Positions 5,916-6,252 of a stretch of DNA of 6,252 nt are shown piece by piece (position 1 is the first letter of the stretch; every line of letters starts with the position of its first letter). The notes below the pieces were generated by a model, which searched no databases, was not told the DNA's origin, and worked only from the letters and a program-made list of their open reading frames with translations. Source of the stretch: DATKMK01 sp035541895 (GTDB lineage: Bacteria > Desulfobacterota > Binatia > HRBIN30 > JACQVA1). Both the position numbers and the translations under genes were made by a program. The stretch covers positions 1 to 6,252 of the forward strand of contig DATKMK010000099.1 of assembly GCA_035541895.1 (NCBI GenBank). The letters run 5' to 3'.

Positions 5916-6251
5916 TCACAGGTGGGCCGGCTCCATCGGAATACTTGCAGCCTCGTCCAACCGCTCTCGGAAAATTCGTGCCCATGTCGTCGCCGTCGCG
6001 TGCACCACCTGATCAGCAGTCTCGCCTTCGGCTTCGCGCTTCGCTGCAACCCGATCGCTCGCACGCACCATGATCGAGTTCGAAATCGAGTCGTAGAGCT
6101 CAATGACGAGAATCGCTTCGCCGGCCACGGGCACGGTCACGGCGTCGGTCGGATTTGTATTCGGAGTCACATATGAAACGACGTCGACCAGGTCGCCTCT
6201 GACTGTCAATACGTCCGGACCGGGTTCATCCACGAGTTTGAAATACTTGCT
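5916..6251 (-). CDS. DUF3313 family protein, C-terminal part
   Basis: This is the final 111 residues of a gene that continues past the right edge; the in-frame GTG at 6233 is internal. The segment DEPGPDVLTVRGDLVDV (residues 8-24) is the family hallmark, usually seen as DEPGP-x-VLRVR-x-A-[IL]-[TV]-D. Further on, GEAILVIELYDSISNSIMVRASDRVA (about 44-69) matches the strand pair that ends in D-R. The helix TTWARIFRERLDEA (about 88-101) matches the usual W-A-x-x-x-R-x-x-LDEA ending. DUF3313 proteins are typically around 200-240 residues and often carry a lipoprotein or other signal peptide, so they are thought to act in the envelope. Their biochemical role is not established. The next clear gene on this strand is the beta-barrel gene, about 515 bp downstream. 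Confidence 0.8.
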   Translation of the reverse strand, partial: SKYFKLVDEPGPDVLTVRGDLVDVVSYVTPNTNPTDAVTVPVAGEAILVIELYDSISNSIMVRASDRVAAKREAEGETADQVVHATATTWARIFRERLDEAASIPMEPAHL

Positions 6252-6252
6252 C

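Overview
This GC-rich window, with codon third positions mostly G or C, looks like chromosomal DNA of a Gram-negative proteobacterium. An outer-membrane beta-barrel protein, a DUF3313-type envelope protein, an FCD/GntR regulator and a long-form pyruvate kinase all fit a beta- or gammaproteobacterium. The genus cannot be fixed from the sequence. Nothing in the window is a phage, CRISPR, rRNA or tRNA gene, and no transposase is recognisable.

Layout. The left edge holds the C-terminal end of an FCD-domain (FadR-type GntR) transcription regulator on the + strand. A small + strand ORF follows (367-588), encoding a putative exported 73-residue protein with two cysteines. A stretch of about 400 bases without a convincing gene comes next and carries one copy of a 40-bp repeat (692-731). 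Everything after that lies on the - strand. Reading leftward from the right edge, the order is a partial DUF3313 protein (5916-6251), an outer-membrane beta-barrel protein (4681-5400), a pyruvate kinase of the long, C-domain-less type (2420-4318) and an Rv2258c-like SAM-dependent methyltransferase (990-2048). The gaps between these genes are wide (about 360-515 bp), so they are probably separate transcription units. No shared pathway is evident.

Two things deserve attention. First, a 40-bp sequence occurs twice in direct orientation (692-731 and 5675-5714, 38/40 identical). The copies bracket the block holding the methyltransferase, pyruvate kinase and beta-barrel genes. Second, the pyruvate kinase departs from the textbook enzyme: it has an extra N-terminal helical region and an expanded B-domain region, lacks the allosteric C domain, has Lys where K+-dependent enzymes have Glu, and has substitutions at the K+-ligand Ser and at the SF[IV]R motif. 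I see no strong evidence for a wholly new multi-gene system. Most genes belong to recognisable families.
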